DNA of 64,000 bases from Oxalicibacterium flavum (GTDB taxonomy: Bacteria > Pseudomonadota > Gammaproteobacteria > Burkholderiales > Burkholderiaceae_D): positions 124,001 through 188,000 of the forward strand of contig NZ_BMCG01000006.1 in NCBI RefSeq assembly GCF_014635065.1, given 5' to 3'. Made by a program: the position numbers and the translations under genes. This document shows, piece after piece, positions 11,294-18,702 of this stretch. The first letter of the stretch is position 1. Every line of letters starts with the position of its first letter. A model generated the notes under the pieces. It was not told the origin of the DNA, made no database searches, and saw nothing but the letters and a program-made list of their open reading frames with translations.

Positions 11294-11917
11294 ATGAGCC
11301 AGTTTTTCCAGATCCATCCCGACAATCCGCAGCCGCGCCTGATCGCGCAGGCGGCGCAGATCGTGCGTGGCGGCGGCATCGTCGCGCTGCCGACCGATTC
11401 CTGCTACGCGCTGGTCTGCCATCTCGACGACAAGGACGCGGTTACGCGCCTGCGGCGCATCCGCAATGTCGATGACAAGCACCACCTGACGCTGCTGTGC
11501 CGCGACCTCAGCGAGATCGCCAACTACGCGCGTGTCGATAACCAGCAATACCGCATGCTGAAGGCGGCCACGCCCGGTCCCTATACCTTCATCCTCGAGG
11601 CGACCAAGGAAGTGCCGCGCCGCGTCAGCCACCCGTCGCGCAAAACCATCGGTCTGCGTGTGCCGGAGAATGCGATTGCTCAGGCGCTGCTCGAGGAACT
11701 GGCGCAGCCTCTGCTCGGCACCACCCTGATCCTGCCGGACGAGGATCAGCCGCTGACCGATCCGGACGAGGTGCGCGAGCGCCTTGCCAAGCTCGTCGAT
11801 CTGGTCATTGACGGCGGCGCCTGCAGCTTCGAGCCGACTACCGTCATCGACATGACCGGCGCCCAGCCCGAATTGCGCCGCCAGGGGCGTGGCGATGCAT
11901 CGGCCTTCGGTCTCTGA
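11294..11917 (+). CDS. Sua5/YciO/YrdC-domain protein (YciO type)
   Basis: The 207-residue protein is a single YrdC-like domain with the early PTDSCYAL substrate-binding region and the KRxxR-like neighbourhood seen as RLRRIRN. Members of the superfamily make threonylcarbamoyl-adenylate for the t6A tRNA modification (TsaC/Sua5). The YciO branch, which this resembles by length and by the wording of its start (MSQFFQIHPDNPQPRL), has weak or uncertain activity in that reaction. I therefore do not use the symbol tsaC. The ATG lies immediately after the htpX terminator; the M50 protease gene follows 63 bp later. Confidence 0.85.
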   Translation: MSQFFQIHPDNPQPRLIAQAAQIVRGGGIVALPTDSCYALVCHLDDKDAVTRLRRIRNVDDKHHLTLLCRDLSEIANYARVDNQQYRMLKAATPGPYTFILEATKEVPRRVSHPSRKTIGLRVPENAIAQALLEELAQPLLGTTLILPDEDQPLTDPDEVRERLAKLVDLVIDGGACSFEPTTVIDMTGAQPELRRQGRGDASAFGL

Positions 11918-11968
11918 TTTCACGCCGCGTCCATCGCCCGAGCGACGGAATGCGGCCATGCCCTCTGA

Positions 11969-11974
11969 TAAGAT
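11969..11974 (+). promoter_or_regulatory. -10-like box close to the M50 protease start codon
   Basis: TAAGAT (four of six matches to TATAAT) ends 6 nt before the ATG at 11981 and no ribosome-binding site is visible between them. A transcript from here would start at or next to the A of the ATG. This is one of four such arrangements in the window. Confidence 0.35.
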
Positions 11975-11980
11975 TTGCCA

Positions 11981-12637
11981 ATGAATGACCTGATCCAGAC
12001 CTTTTCCGTCTATGCGCTGCCGATCGTGTTTGCGATCACGCTGCACGAAGCGGCGCACGCGTATGCCGCCAAATATTTCGGCGACAACACCGCTTATGCG
12101 CAGGGCCGCATGAGCCTCAACCCGATCAAGCACATCGATCCCATCGGCACGCTGCTGATTCCGGTCGCCCTGTATTTCGCCGGCAGTCCGTTCCTGTTCG
12201 GCTATGCCAAGCCGGTGCCGGTGCAGTTCGGCAATCTGCGCAATCCAAAGAAGCAGATGGCCTTTGTCGCCTTTGCCGGTCCGCTCGCGAACTTGGTGAT
12301 GGCGCTGATGTGGATGCTGCTCGGGATTTTTCTGGCTGCGTTTGGCGCGCAGGAGGAATTCTTCATGCGCATGGCGCAGGCCGGCGTGATTACCAACCTT
12401 GTCATCTTCGCCTTCAACCTGTTCCCGATCCCTCCGCTCGATGGCGGCCGCATCATGACCAGCATCCTGCCGCATCGTTACGCCTACAAGTTTGCCAAAC
12501 TTGAGCCTTACGGTTTTTTCATCGTCATTGCCCTGGTCGTTCTCAAGGTCCTCCATTACTGGATGGTGCCGGTGATGACGATCGCCGGCAAGGCACTGCA
12601 GCTGCTGGTGATGCCGCTGACCTTCCTGTTGCTGTAA
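11981..12637 (+). CDS. Site-2 protease family (M50) membrane metalloprotease
   Basis: The 218-residue integral membrane protein has the zinc-binding HEAAH in its first membrane segment, the NPIKHIDPIGTLLIPV segment typical of the rhomboid-like S2P group, and the third-ligand region NLFPIPPLDGGR. About six hydrophobic segments are visible. There is no PDZ domain, unlike RseP, so this belongs to the small YwhC-like S2P group whose substrates are mostly unknown. The ATG at 11981 gives MNDLIQTF; a TTG two codons earlier is less likely. The methyltransferase gene follows after 10 bp. Confidence 0.9.
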   Translation: MNDLIQTFSVYALPIVFAITLHEAAHAYAAKYFGDNTAYAQGRMSLNPIKHIDPIGTLLIPVALYFAGSPFLFGYAKPVPVQFGNLRNPKKQMAFVAFAGPLANLVMALMWMLLGIFLAAFGAQEEFFMRMAQAGVITNLVIFAFNLFPIPPLDGGRIMTSILPHRYAYKFAKLEPYGFFIVIALVVLKVLHYWMVPVMTIAGKALQLLVMPLTFLLL

Positions 12638-12647
12638 GGAGCAGGGC

Positions 12648-13235
12648 ATGGATACGCTGCGCAAGCCCGATCTGCACGAAGCCACCGGCCAGCCGTCGCC
12701 GTGGGTGCGTCGCTTTGTCGGCCTGATTCCATCTGGAGAAGTACTCGATCTGGCGTGCGGCTCCGGCCGCCACAGCCGTCTGCTGGCGTCATTGGGGCAT
12801 TCCGTCCTGGCTGTTGACCGCAATCCTGCCAGCCTCGCCGCGGCCGCCGGGCCGGGTATCGCGGTGCAGGAACTTGATCTGGAAACGGGTGATGCTGCGC
12901 GTTCTTGGCCGTTCACGTCGGCGTGCTTCAGCGGCATCGTGGTGACCAATTACCTGCATCGGCCGTTATGGCCGCTGCTTGCCGCTAGCCTGGCACCGGG
13001 TGGCGTCCTGATCTACGAAACCTTTGCGGTCGGCAATGAGCAATTTGGCAAGCCTTCCAACCCCGATTTTCTGCTGGCGCGCGGCGAATTGCTGAAGGTC
13101 GCGGCCGAACATGGTCTGCATGTCATCGCTTTCGAGGATGGCTGCGTTACTTCTCCCAAGCCGGCGATGCTGCAGCGCATCTGCATGGCGAAGGCAGGCG
13201 GTGCCGAAGCACCGGCGCGCTTCGTCCTCGATTGA
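12648..13235 (+). CDS. Class I SAM-dependent methyltransferase, substrate unknown
   Basis: The 195-residue protein has the SAM-binding motif [14 protein letters not shown] (about residues 28-40) and the acidic motif II end LAVDRN. A later LYETFAVGN-like strand ([15 protein letters not shown]) resembles the TehB/UbiE-like group. The methyl acceptor cannot be read from the sequence. AAGGAG precedes the ATG, and only 10 bp separate it from the protease gene, so the two are co-transcribed. dapA follows from its own -10-like box. Confidence 0.85.
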   Translation: MDTLRKPDLHEATGQPSPWVRRFVGLIPSGEVLDLACGSGRHSRLLASLGHSVLAVDRNPASLAAAAGPGIAVQELDLETGDAARSWPFTSACFSGIVVTNYLHRPLWPLLAASLAPGGVLIYETFAVGNEQFGKPSNPDFLLARGELLKVAAEHGLHVIAFEDGCVTSPKPAMLQRICMAKAGGAEAPARFVLD

Positions 13236-13277
13236 TTTCCTTGGGGCCGGACTGCACCATACGCCCGGACGATCCGC

Positions 13278-13283
13278 TACAAT
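13278..13283 (+). promoter_or_regulatory. Candidate -10 box of dapA
   Basis: TACAAT at 13278-13283 would start transcription near 13290, giving a leader of about 28 nt before the dapA ATG. I see no convincing -35 at the right distance. Confidence 0.4.
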
Positions 13284-13317
13284 CACCTATTCTCATTTTT
13301 TCGTTCTCACACCTATC

Positions 13318-14196
13318 ATGATTCAGGGCAGCATTCCGGCAATCGTTACTCCCATGCACGCAGACGGTTCTCTCGATTACCCGGGCTTGCGCAAGTTGAT
13401 CGATTGGCACATCGCCGAAGGCACCGACGGCATCGTTATCGTTGGCACGACGGGCGAATCGCCCACCGTTACCGTTGAGGAGCACTGCGAACTGATTCGT
13501 GTCGCCGTTGAGCATACGGCAAAGCGCATTCCGATCATCGCCGGCACCGGCGGCAACTCGACCGACGAGGCGATCGAACTCACGCAGTTCGCCAAGGACG
13601 TCGGCGCGGATGCCTCGCTGCAGGTCGTGCCCTACTACAACCGTCCGACCCAGGAAGGCATGTACCAGCACTTCAGGAAGATCGCCGAGGCGGTGGACCT
13701 GCCCGTGATCCTCTACAACGTGCCGGGACGCACCGTGGCCGACATGTCGAACGACACCATCCTGCGGCTGGCGCAACTGCCGGGCGTGATCGGCGTCAAG
13801 GATGCCACCGGCAACATCGGCCGCGGCTGCGACCTGATGCGTCTCGCACCCGAAGGCTTTGCCGTCTATTCGGGCGACGATCCGACTGCCATGGCGCTGA
13901 TGCTCTGCGGTGCCAAGGGCAACATCTCGGTAACCGCCAATATCGCACCCAGGGCCATGCACGAGCTCTGCAAGGCGGCGATGGAAGGCCGCGTGGCCGA
14001 TGCGATCGCGATCAACAACAAGATGCTCCCGCTGCACAACAAGCTCTTCGTCGAACCCAATCCGGTTCCGCTCAAGTGGGCGATGGCCGAGATCGGTCTG
14101 ATTCCGCCGGGCATGCGCCTGCCGATCGTGCCGCTGGCGAGCGAATTCCACGAGACCGTGCGCAAGGCGATGCGCGAATCGGGTGTATTACAATAA
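13318..14196 (+). CDS. dapA: 4-hydroxy-tetrahydrodipicolinate synthase
   Basis: The enzyme condenses pyruvate with aspartate semialdehyde, the first committed step to lysine and diaminopimelate for peptidoglycan. The 292 residues form a TIM barrel with GTTGES (residues 43-48), the catalytic tyrosine in YNVPGRT and the Schiff-base lysine in GVKDATGN (Lys161). The ATG at 13318 gives the normal length and the conserved start [13 protein letters not shown]. The next gene is bamC, the conserved dapA-bamC (nlpB) order of proteobacteria. Confidence 0.98.
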   Translation: MIQGSIPAIVTPMHADGSLDYPGLRKLIDWHIAEGTDGIVIVGTTGESPTVTVEEHCELIRVAVEHTAKRIPIIAGTGGNSTDEAIELTQFAKDVGADASLQVVPYYNRPTQEGMYQHFRKIAEAVDLPVILYNVPGRTVADMSNDTILRLAQLPGVIGVKDATGNIGRGCDLMRLAPEGFAVYSGDDPTAMALMLCGAKGNISVTANIAPRAMHELCKAAMEGRVADAIAINNKMLPLHNKLFVEPNPVPLKWAMAEIGLIPPGMRLPIVPLASEFHETVRKAMRESGVLQ

Positions 14197-14276
14197 GCGT
14201 TTGCATTGGCCTGGCTGACCCGATGTCGCGCTAGGTGATGGTCAGGCATTCACTTCATTACTCGGAAGACTTCTTC

Positions 14277-15440
14277 ATGGCTCAACGCAGCTTCGCAACA
14301 CACGGAATTGTTTACGCACTGGCATTGGCCGGTCTGGCCGGATGCAGTTCGATCAATTCGATGCTCGAACCGAACCGCCTTGATTACAAGAGCGAAACGC
14401 AGAATACGGACAAGACACCCAAGCTCGAGATTCCTCCCGATCTGACGCAGTTGCAACGTGAAAACCGCTACGCATTGCCGGATCAGAACCGCGGCACCGC
14501 AACAGCGTCTTCCTACAATACCCAGCAGGCTACGCGTCCGGCTGAACAGACGACGGCAACTGCAGTGGCGCCGACCCGCGTCGCCGATGTGCGCATCGAA
14601 CGCAGCGGTTCGCAACGCTGGCTGGTGGTCAACCAGACTCCAGAGGAACTGTGGCCGCGCATCAAGGATTTCTGGCAGGACAACGGCTTCCTGATCAACA
14701 TCGATTCGCCTTCGACCGGCGTGCTGGAAACCGACTGGGCCGAGAACCGCGCCAAGATCCCGCAGGACTTCATTCGCCGCAACCTCGGCAAGATTTTCGA
14801 TTCGCTGTATTCGACCGGCGAGCGTGACAAGTTCCGCACGCGCCTGGAGCGCGGTGCCGACGGTACCACCGAAATCTATCTGAGCCATCGCGGCGCGGAA
14901 GAAGTGCTGACCGGTCAGGACAACGAACGTACGGTATGGACTGCACGTCCTTCCGATCCGGAACTCGAGGCTGAATTCCTGTCGCGCCTGATGACGCAAC
15001 TGGGCGTGGAAGGCACGCGTGCCAAGGCGGCAGTTGCCAGCGCGGCACCGCAGGCTGCACGCAGCAAGCTGGTAGCAGGCGTGCAGGGCAGCTATGTCCA
15101 GGTTGACGAAGGCTTCGACCGCGCATGGCGTCGCGTTGGCCTGGCACTGGATCGCGTCGGCTTCACGGTCGAGGACCGGGATCGTGCGCAGGGCCTGTAT
15201 TTCGTGCGCTATGTGGATCAGGGCGATGATGCTCAGAACACGCAGAAGAAAGGTTTCCTTGGCAATCTGTTCTCCTTCGGTTCCAGCAAGGAAAAGGAAA
15301 AAACTGCTGCACGCTACCGTATCTCGGTGCGCGGCGCGACCGATTCCAGCCAGGTGACGGTTCTGAACAACGAAGGCCAGGTCGAAGCTTCCAAGACCGG
15401 CGAGCGCATCCTGACGCTGCTGAACGAACAGCTCAAGTAA
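14277..15440 (+). CDS. bamC: Outer membrane protein assembly factor BamC (NlpB)
   Basis: BamC is a lipoprotein of the BAM complex, which inserts beta-barrel proteins into the outer membrane. The 387-residue product has a signal peptide with lipobox LAGC and an unstructured N-terminal segment (about residues 20-100, rich in Gln, Thr and Pro) that in E. coli packs on BamD. Two helix-grip domains follow, about 110-240 and 270-387. The ATG at 14277 was chosen because it places the signal peptide at the start. It lies 80 bp downstream of dapA, as in many proteobacteria. Confidence 0.92.
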   Translation: MAQRSFATHGIVYALALAGLAGCSSINSMLEPNRLDYKSETQNTDKTPKLEIPPDLTQLQRENRYALPDQNRGTATASSYNTQQATRPAEQTTATAVAPTRVADVRIERSGSQRWLVVNQTPEELWPRIKDFWQDNGFLINIDSPSTGVLETDWAENRAKIPQDFIRRNLGKIFDSLYSTGERDKFRTRLERGADGTTEIYLSHRGAEEVLTGQDNERTVWTARPSDPELEAEFLSRLMTQLGVEGTRAKAAVASAAPQAARSKLVAGVQGSYVQVDEGFDRAWRRVGLALDRVGFTVEDRDRAQGLYFVRYVDQGDDAQNTQKKGFLGNLFSFGSSKEKEKTAARYRISVRGATDSSQVTVLNNEGQVEASKTGERILTLLNEQLK

Positions 15441-15480
15441 TCTTCATGCCGTTTCCGATCTGCCGTTGCCGAGGTTGGCA

Positions 15481-16260
15481 TTGAAATTTGCCAGCCTTGG
15501 CAGCGGCAGTGAAGGCAACGCGCTTCTCATTTCTTCCCGATCCGGCACGACGAGCACCACTGTCATGCTGGATTGCGGGTTCGGCATTCGGGAAACCGAA
15601 CGCCGCCTCGCAAGAGTTCAACTGGCCCCGGAAAACCTGTCCGCGATCGTCGTGACTCACGAACATCAGGATCATGTCGGCGGCGTCTTCAAGTTTGCGC
15701 GTCGCCACCGTATTCCGGTCTGGCTCAGTTACGGCACCTATCAGGCCGTGCATGACCGCTGCGAGGAGGTGGATCTGCATTTCTGCCGTGACGGTGATGC
15801 GCTTGCGATTGGCGATCTGCTGTTGCAACCCTATACCGTTCCGCACGATGCCAACGAGCCCATACAGTATGTGGCCAGTGACGGAGCTTGCCGGTTGGGC
15901 GTGCTGACCGATGCCGGTCATGCGACCGCACATATGATCGAAGCCTTGGGCGGTTGCGATAGCCTGCTACTGGAATGCAATCATGATGTGCAGATGTTGC
16001 GCGATTCCGCTTATCCGCCGTTTCTCAAGCACCGCATCGGCGGGGATTACGGACATCTGTCCAACGATGCTGCAGCCGCCATCCTTGAGGCGATCGATCG
16101 CTCTCGGCTGCGGCGCGTCGTGGGAGCGCACTTGAGTTCGAAGAACAATACGCCAGCGCTGGCGCGTGCCGCGATGGAGAGTGTGGTGGGAAATTCGCTG
16201 GAGATTGCCATTGCTTGTCAGGAAGATGGTTTTGGCTGGCTGGAAATCGGTCCGGACTAG
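15481..16260 (+). CDS. MBL-fold metallohydrolase (YycJ/WalJ-like exonuclease family)
   Basis: The 259-residue protein begins MKFASLGSGSEGNALL, the standard opening of the YycJ group, and has the metal-binding THEHQDHVGG, then LTDAGHAT and ECNHD. Members are predicted or shown to be 5'-3' DNA exonucleases, with possible roles in repair. The start is a TTG at 15481 preceded by the ribosome-binding site GAGGTTGG (15471-15478). Earlier in-frame codons give an unconserved extension. It lies 40 bp downstream of bamC, so it is probably in the dapA-bamC transcription unit. Confidence 0.85.
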   Translation: MKFASLGSGSEGNALLISSRSGTTSTTVMLDCGFGIRETERRLARVQLAPENLSAIVVTHEHQDHVGGVFKFARRHRIPVWLSYGTYQAVHDRCEEVDLHFCRDGDALAIGDLLLQPYTVPHDANEPIQYVASDGACRLGVLTDAGHATAHMIEALGGCDSLLLECNHDVQMLRDSAYPPFLKHRIGGDYGHLSNDAAAAILEAIDRSRLRRVVGAHLSSKNNTPALARAAMESVVGNSLEIAIACQEDGFGWLEIGPD

Positions 16261-16297
16261 TGCGTCCTGCAGCGATCACAATGTAAGTAGCCAATAA

Positions 16298-16323
16298 AAA
16301 AGCCGACCCTTGAGTCGGCTTTT
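16298..16323. terminator. Bidirectional rho-independent terminator
   Basis: The 10-bp stem AAAAGCCGAC with GTCGGCTTTT has a 6-nt loop and lies between the convergent MBL-fold gene and the Ala/Pro/Glu lipoprotein gene. A-tract and T-tract flank both sides. Confidence 0.9.
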
Positions 16324-16342
16324 CCAATTCAGAAGAACTGAA

Positions 16343-16570
16343 TTATTTTGCTGCAGGCGCTTCGGTTGCTGCAGGTGCTTCAGCAGGAGCGTCAGCTGCA
16401 GGGGCTGCAGGTTCTGCTGCAGGAGCTGCTGGCTCGGTTGCTGGTGCTTCTGCTGCTGGCGTTTCGGCTGCCGGTGGGGTGACGACTTCAACAGCAGGCG
16501 CTTCTTCTTTTTTGCTGCAGGCGGTCAGGGCGATAGCGAACAAGGATGCGATCAGCAGGGATTTGGTCAT
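16343..16570 (-). CDS. Small Ala/Pro/Glu-rich lipoprotein
   Basis: The 75-residue product has a signal peptide with lipobox LTAC followed by SKKEEAPA. The remainder is low-complexity, made of Ala, Pro and Glu with some Thr and Val, and repeats short units such as PAAEAPAT and PAAEPAAP. Such tails are extended and may span the periplasm or bind peptidoglycan, but no function is known. It is a single-gene unit with a terminator right after it and a promoter-like site far upstream (16719-16747) that would give a leader of about 140 nt. Confidence 0.75.
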   Translation of the reverse strand: MTKSLLIASLFAIALTACSKKEEAPAVEVVTPPAAETPAAEAPATEPAAPAAEPAAPAADAPAEAPAATEAPAAK

Positions 16571-16868
16571 GATTTATCTTTCAAATAAGTCAATGTTAAT
16601 GTCAATGGGCAACGTTTTATTTCGGCGATGAATAATTACTGGGAATTAATCGCTCTTAGGTGGCTGGTGTTGTACGAACCTTGCTGCGGTGCGATGCAAC
16701 GAAGCTTCCTAGCCGAGAATTATAGCGCTTCTTTTTGCCTATGACACAACGGTTTTTTGTAATTTATCAAGAGCGATGTCACTATGGACAACACTCTTTT
16801 CGAAAAGATTCCCGATAAATATAAGATATTGTTTTTAAACAAGTTTTTTTCGGAAAAATACGGGCGTT
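16571..16868 (-). other. AT-rich intergenic spacer with a minus-strand promoter and long leader
   Basis: This 298-bp spacer is visibly richer in A and T than the rest of the window, especially 16730-16860. It holds no convincing gene; the open frame that covers part of it codes for a basic, unconserved-looking peptide. A minus-strand promoter is visible in it (see 16719-16747). No GC-rich terminator for roxA is seen at its right edge; only the AT inverted repeat TTGTTTAAAAACAA occurs there. Confidence 0.5.
16719..16747 (-). promoter_or_regulatory. Candidate sigma-70 promoter of the Ala/Pro/Glu lipoprotein gene
   Basis: On the minus strand, GTGTCA (16747-16742, four of six matches to TTGACA) is followed after exactly 17 bp by a perfect TATAAT (16724-16719). 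The spacer holds A-tracts. The start site would be near 16712, about 142 nt before the lipoprotein ATG. Confidence 0.55.
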
Positions 16869-17996
16869 TCAGGCTTGTGAAATCACCAGCCAGCCGTCGT
16901 TGTACCAAGTCTGCAATGCATCCATGACATCTGCGGAGACCGTGGCGATTTTCTCTGCGGAAAGCTGCCGTTCGTCGGCCAGCGAGGCCAGTATTCGGAG
17001 GTCGTCTGTGCCGACTTCGAAGGATGTTCCATTGATGAATATATAACTTCCGCGGTATAGCATGATGGTCTTGCGGGACAGGTGTATGCCCGCCTTTTTT
17101 GCCGATTGTGCAAAGCGATTGCGCGCGAGCGGGGCGGCGGGCTTGTCGAAAACCACATTGAGCTTGGGTTCGGACAGGTATTCGCCAATGAACAGGACGA
17201 GGTCATCGCGGGTGAAGCGCACCTTGTCGAGTTCACGACTGATGCGTGTGAGCATGCCGCTGCCGATTTCGGCCGGGCGCGCGGCCGGCTTCAGATCGGG
17301 ATCTGCATATCGGCCTGGTAGATCGATGGTATCGATCATGGATTCGAGGAAGGCTTCGCCGAGTTCCTGGTAGGAAGGCGCACGGAATCCGATCGAATAT
17401 GTCATGCACTCATCCATGGCCGTGCCTTCGTGCGCATAGTGGGGTGGCAGGTAGAGCATGTCGCCGGGCCCCAGCACGAATTCCTGCTCGGGCTTGAAGT
17501 TCTTCAGTATTTTCAGCGGTACGCCTTCGACCAGCGACAGATCGGTCTGTGCGCTGATGCGCCAGCGGCGATGACCGTGTGCCTGCAGCAGAAATACATC
17601 GTAGGAGTCGAAGTGCGCGCCGACGCCGCCGTTTTCGGTCGCATAGCTGATCATCAGATCGTCGAGCCGCGTGTCGGGAATGAAGCGGAATTGACGCATC
17701 AGCGCATCTGCCGCATCGTTATGCAGATTGACTCCCTGTACCAGCAAGGTCCAGTTTTTTTGCGTCAGAGGCGGAACCGCATCGAACGGGCCGCTGTCCA
17801 TTTCCCATTGCTTGCGGGCATGGATGATCAGCCTGGATTCGACTTCTTCCTGTCTGACCAGCTCGAACAGCGCATCGCGCGTCAGCAATGGCTGGAAGCC
17901 CGGAATGGCGTTGCGAATCAAAAGGGGCTTCTTGTGCCAGTAGTCGCGCAGAAATTCGGCGGCACCGAGGCCGCCCAGCAGGTTCGATTTTTTCAT
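16869..17996 (-). CDS. roxA: Ribosomal protein uL16 3-hydroxylase (JmjC/cupin oxygenase, YcfD family)
   Basis: This 2-oxoglutarate/Fe(II) oxygenase family hydroxylates an arginine of ribosomal protein uL16. The 375 residues match E. coli YcfD (373). The iron triad is visible as His128 and Asp130 in GAHFDSYD, with the third histidine in LPPHYAHEG (about 186-189). The N-terminal JmjC barrel is followed by a dimerisation helix region and a winged-helix-like C-terminus. The ATG at 17996 gives MKKSNLLGGL; a perfect TATAAT ends 6 nt before it, suggesting a leaderless message. It is divergent from slyD. Confidence 0.9.
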   Translation of the reverse strand: MKKSNLLGGLGAAEFLRDYWHKKPLLIRNAIPGFQPLLTRDALFELVRQEEVESRLIIHARKQWEMDSGPFDAVPPLTQKNWTLLVQGVNLHNDAADALMRQFRFIPDTRLDDLMISYATENGGVGAHFDSYDVFLLQAHGHRRWRISAQTDLSLVEGVPLKILKNFKPEQEFVLGPGDMLYLPPHYAHEGTAMDECMTYSIGFRAPSYQELGEAFLESMIDTIDLPGRYADPDLKPAARPAEIGSGMLTRISRELDKVRFTRDDLVLFIGEYLSEPKLNVVFDKPAAPLARNRFAQSAKKAGIHLSRKTIMLYRGSYIFINGTSFEVGTDDLRILASLADERQLSAEKIATVSADVMDALQTWYNDGWLVISQA

Positions 17997-18002
17997 TGCG
18001 GC

Positions 18003-18008
18003 ATTATA
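18003..18008 (-). promoter_or_regulatory. -10 box of roxA directly before the start codon
   Basis: On the minus strand a perfect TATAAT (18008-18003) is followed by GCCGCA and then the ATG at 17996. Transcription would begin at about the A of the start codon. There is no Shine-Dalgarno sequence between the box and the ATG. Confidence 0.5.
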
Positions 18009-18077
18009 GGTCAGGCACGCGGTCTCAAACATGTCACGGACGTGCGTCCAAATGAATGTCGGACATACATGCGCAGG

Positions 18078-18083
18078 TATAAT
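18078..18083 (+). promoter_or_regulatory. -10 box of slyD
   Basis: A perfect TATAAT lies 28 nt before the slyD ATG, and AAAGGA (18099-18104) is the ribosome-binding site within the leader. The -35 region is not clear. Confidence 0.5.
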
Positions 18084-18111
18084 TGGCGTTACTCCAATGA
18101 AAGGAATCATC

Positions 18112-18651
18112 ATGCAGATTGCCAAGAATACGGTCGTGACCGTGGATTACAAATTGTGGGATGCCCAGGGTGAGCTGATCGAGGAAGGTCGCGAGCCGAT
18201 GGTCTATCTGCATGGCGGATACGAAAACACCTTGCCGAAGATCGAGGAAGCGCTCGATGGCAAGGATGTCGGTTACGAAAACACGATTCAGGTCGAGCCC
18301 GAGGATGCCTTTGGTGATTACGATCCGGAACTGGTCAAGATCGAGCCGCGCAACCGTCTGCCGACTCCGCTCGAGGTCGGCATGCAGTTCGAGGGTTCGC
18401 CCGAAACACCGGATGACGACGAAATGCCCGTTATCTTCACGGTGACCGATATCGCCGACGACAAGGTGGTGCTGGACGGCAATCATCCGCTGGCCGGCAT
18501 GGCCTTGCGCTTCACGCTGAAGGTCACCGACGTGCGCGCCGCTACCGAAGAGGAAATCGCGCATGGTCACGTGCATGGACCGCACGGTCATCATCACCAT
18601 GCCGACGATGACGAAGACGGCGACCAGTTCCGCAGCGTGCCTTTGCATTGA
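18112..18651 (+). CDS. slyD: FKBP-type peptidyl-prolyl isomerase SlyD
   Basis: SlyD is a cytoplasmic prolyl isomerase and chaperone that also binds nickel for hydrogenase and urease maturation in some bacteria. The 179-residue protein has the FKBP domain (VTVDYKLWDAQGELIEEG onward) interrupted by the insert-in-flap chaperone domain (about residues 70-125). It ends in a His/Asp-rich tail (HGHVHGPHGHHHH) suited to metal binding. The ATG at 18112 has AAAGGA 7 nt upstream; the in-frame ATG at 18097 overlaps that site and is less likely. Confidence 0.95.
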   Translation: MQIAKNTVVTVDYKLWDAQGELIEEGREPMVYLHGGYENTLPKIEEALDGKDVGYENTIQVEPEDAFGDYDPELVKIEPRNRLPTPLEVGMQFEGSPETPDDDEMPVIFTVTDIADDKVVLDGNHPLAGMALRFTLKVTDVRAATEEEIAHGHVHGPHGHHHHADDDEDGDQFRSVPLH

Positions 18652-18673
18652 TGGGGCACGGTCTCATGTCATG

Positions 18674-18702
18674 AAAAAAGGATGCCTCGTGCATCCTTTT
18701 TT
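18674..18702. terminator. Bidirectional terminator between slyD and the mutS-coupled gene
   Basis: A perfect 12-bp stem, AAAAAAGGATGC with GCATCCTTTTTT, has a 5-nt loop. It overlaps the TAA stop codon of the convergent minus-strand gene by two bases. Confidence 0.9.

Noticed and set aside
16720-16908. 62-codon open frame in the AT-rich spacer downstream of roxA
   Set aside because: The product is basic and unstructured-looking, and the region also holds a promoter for the next gene. I cannot support a coding gene.
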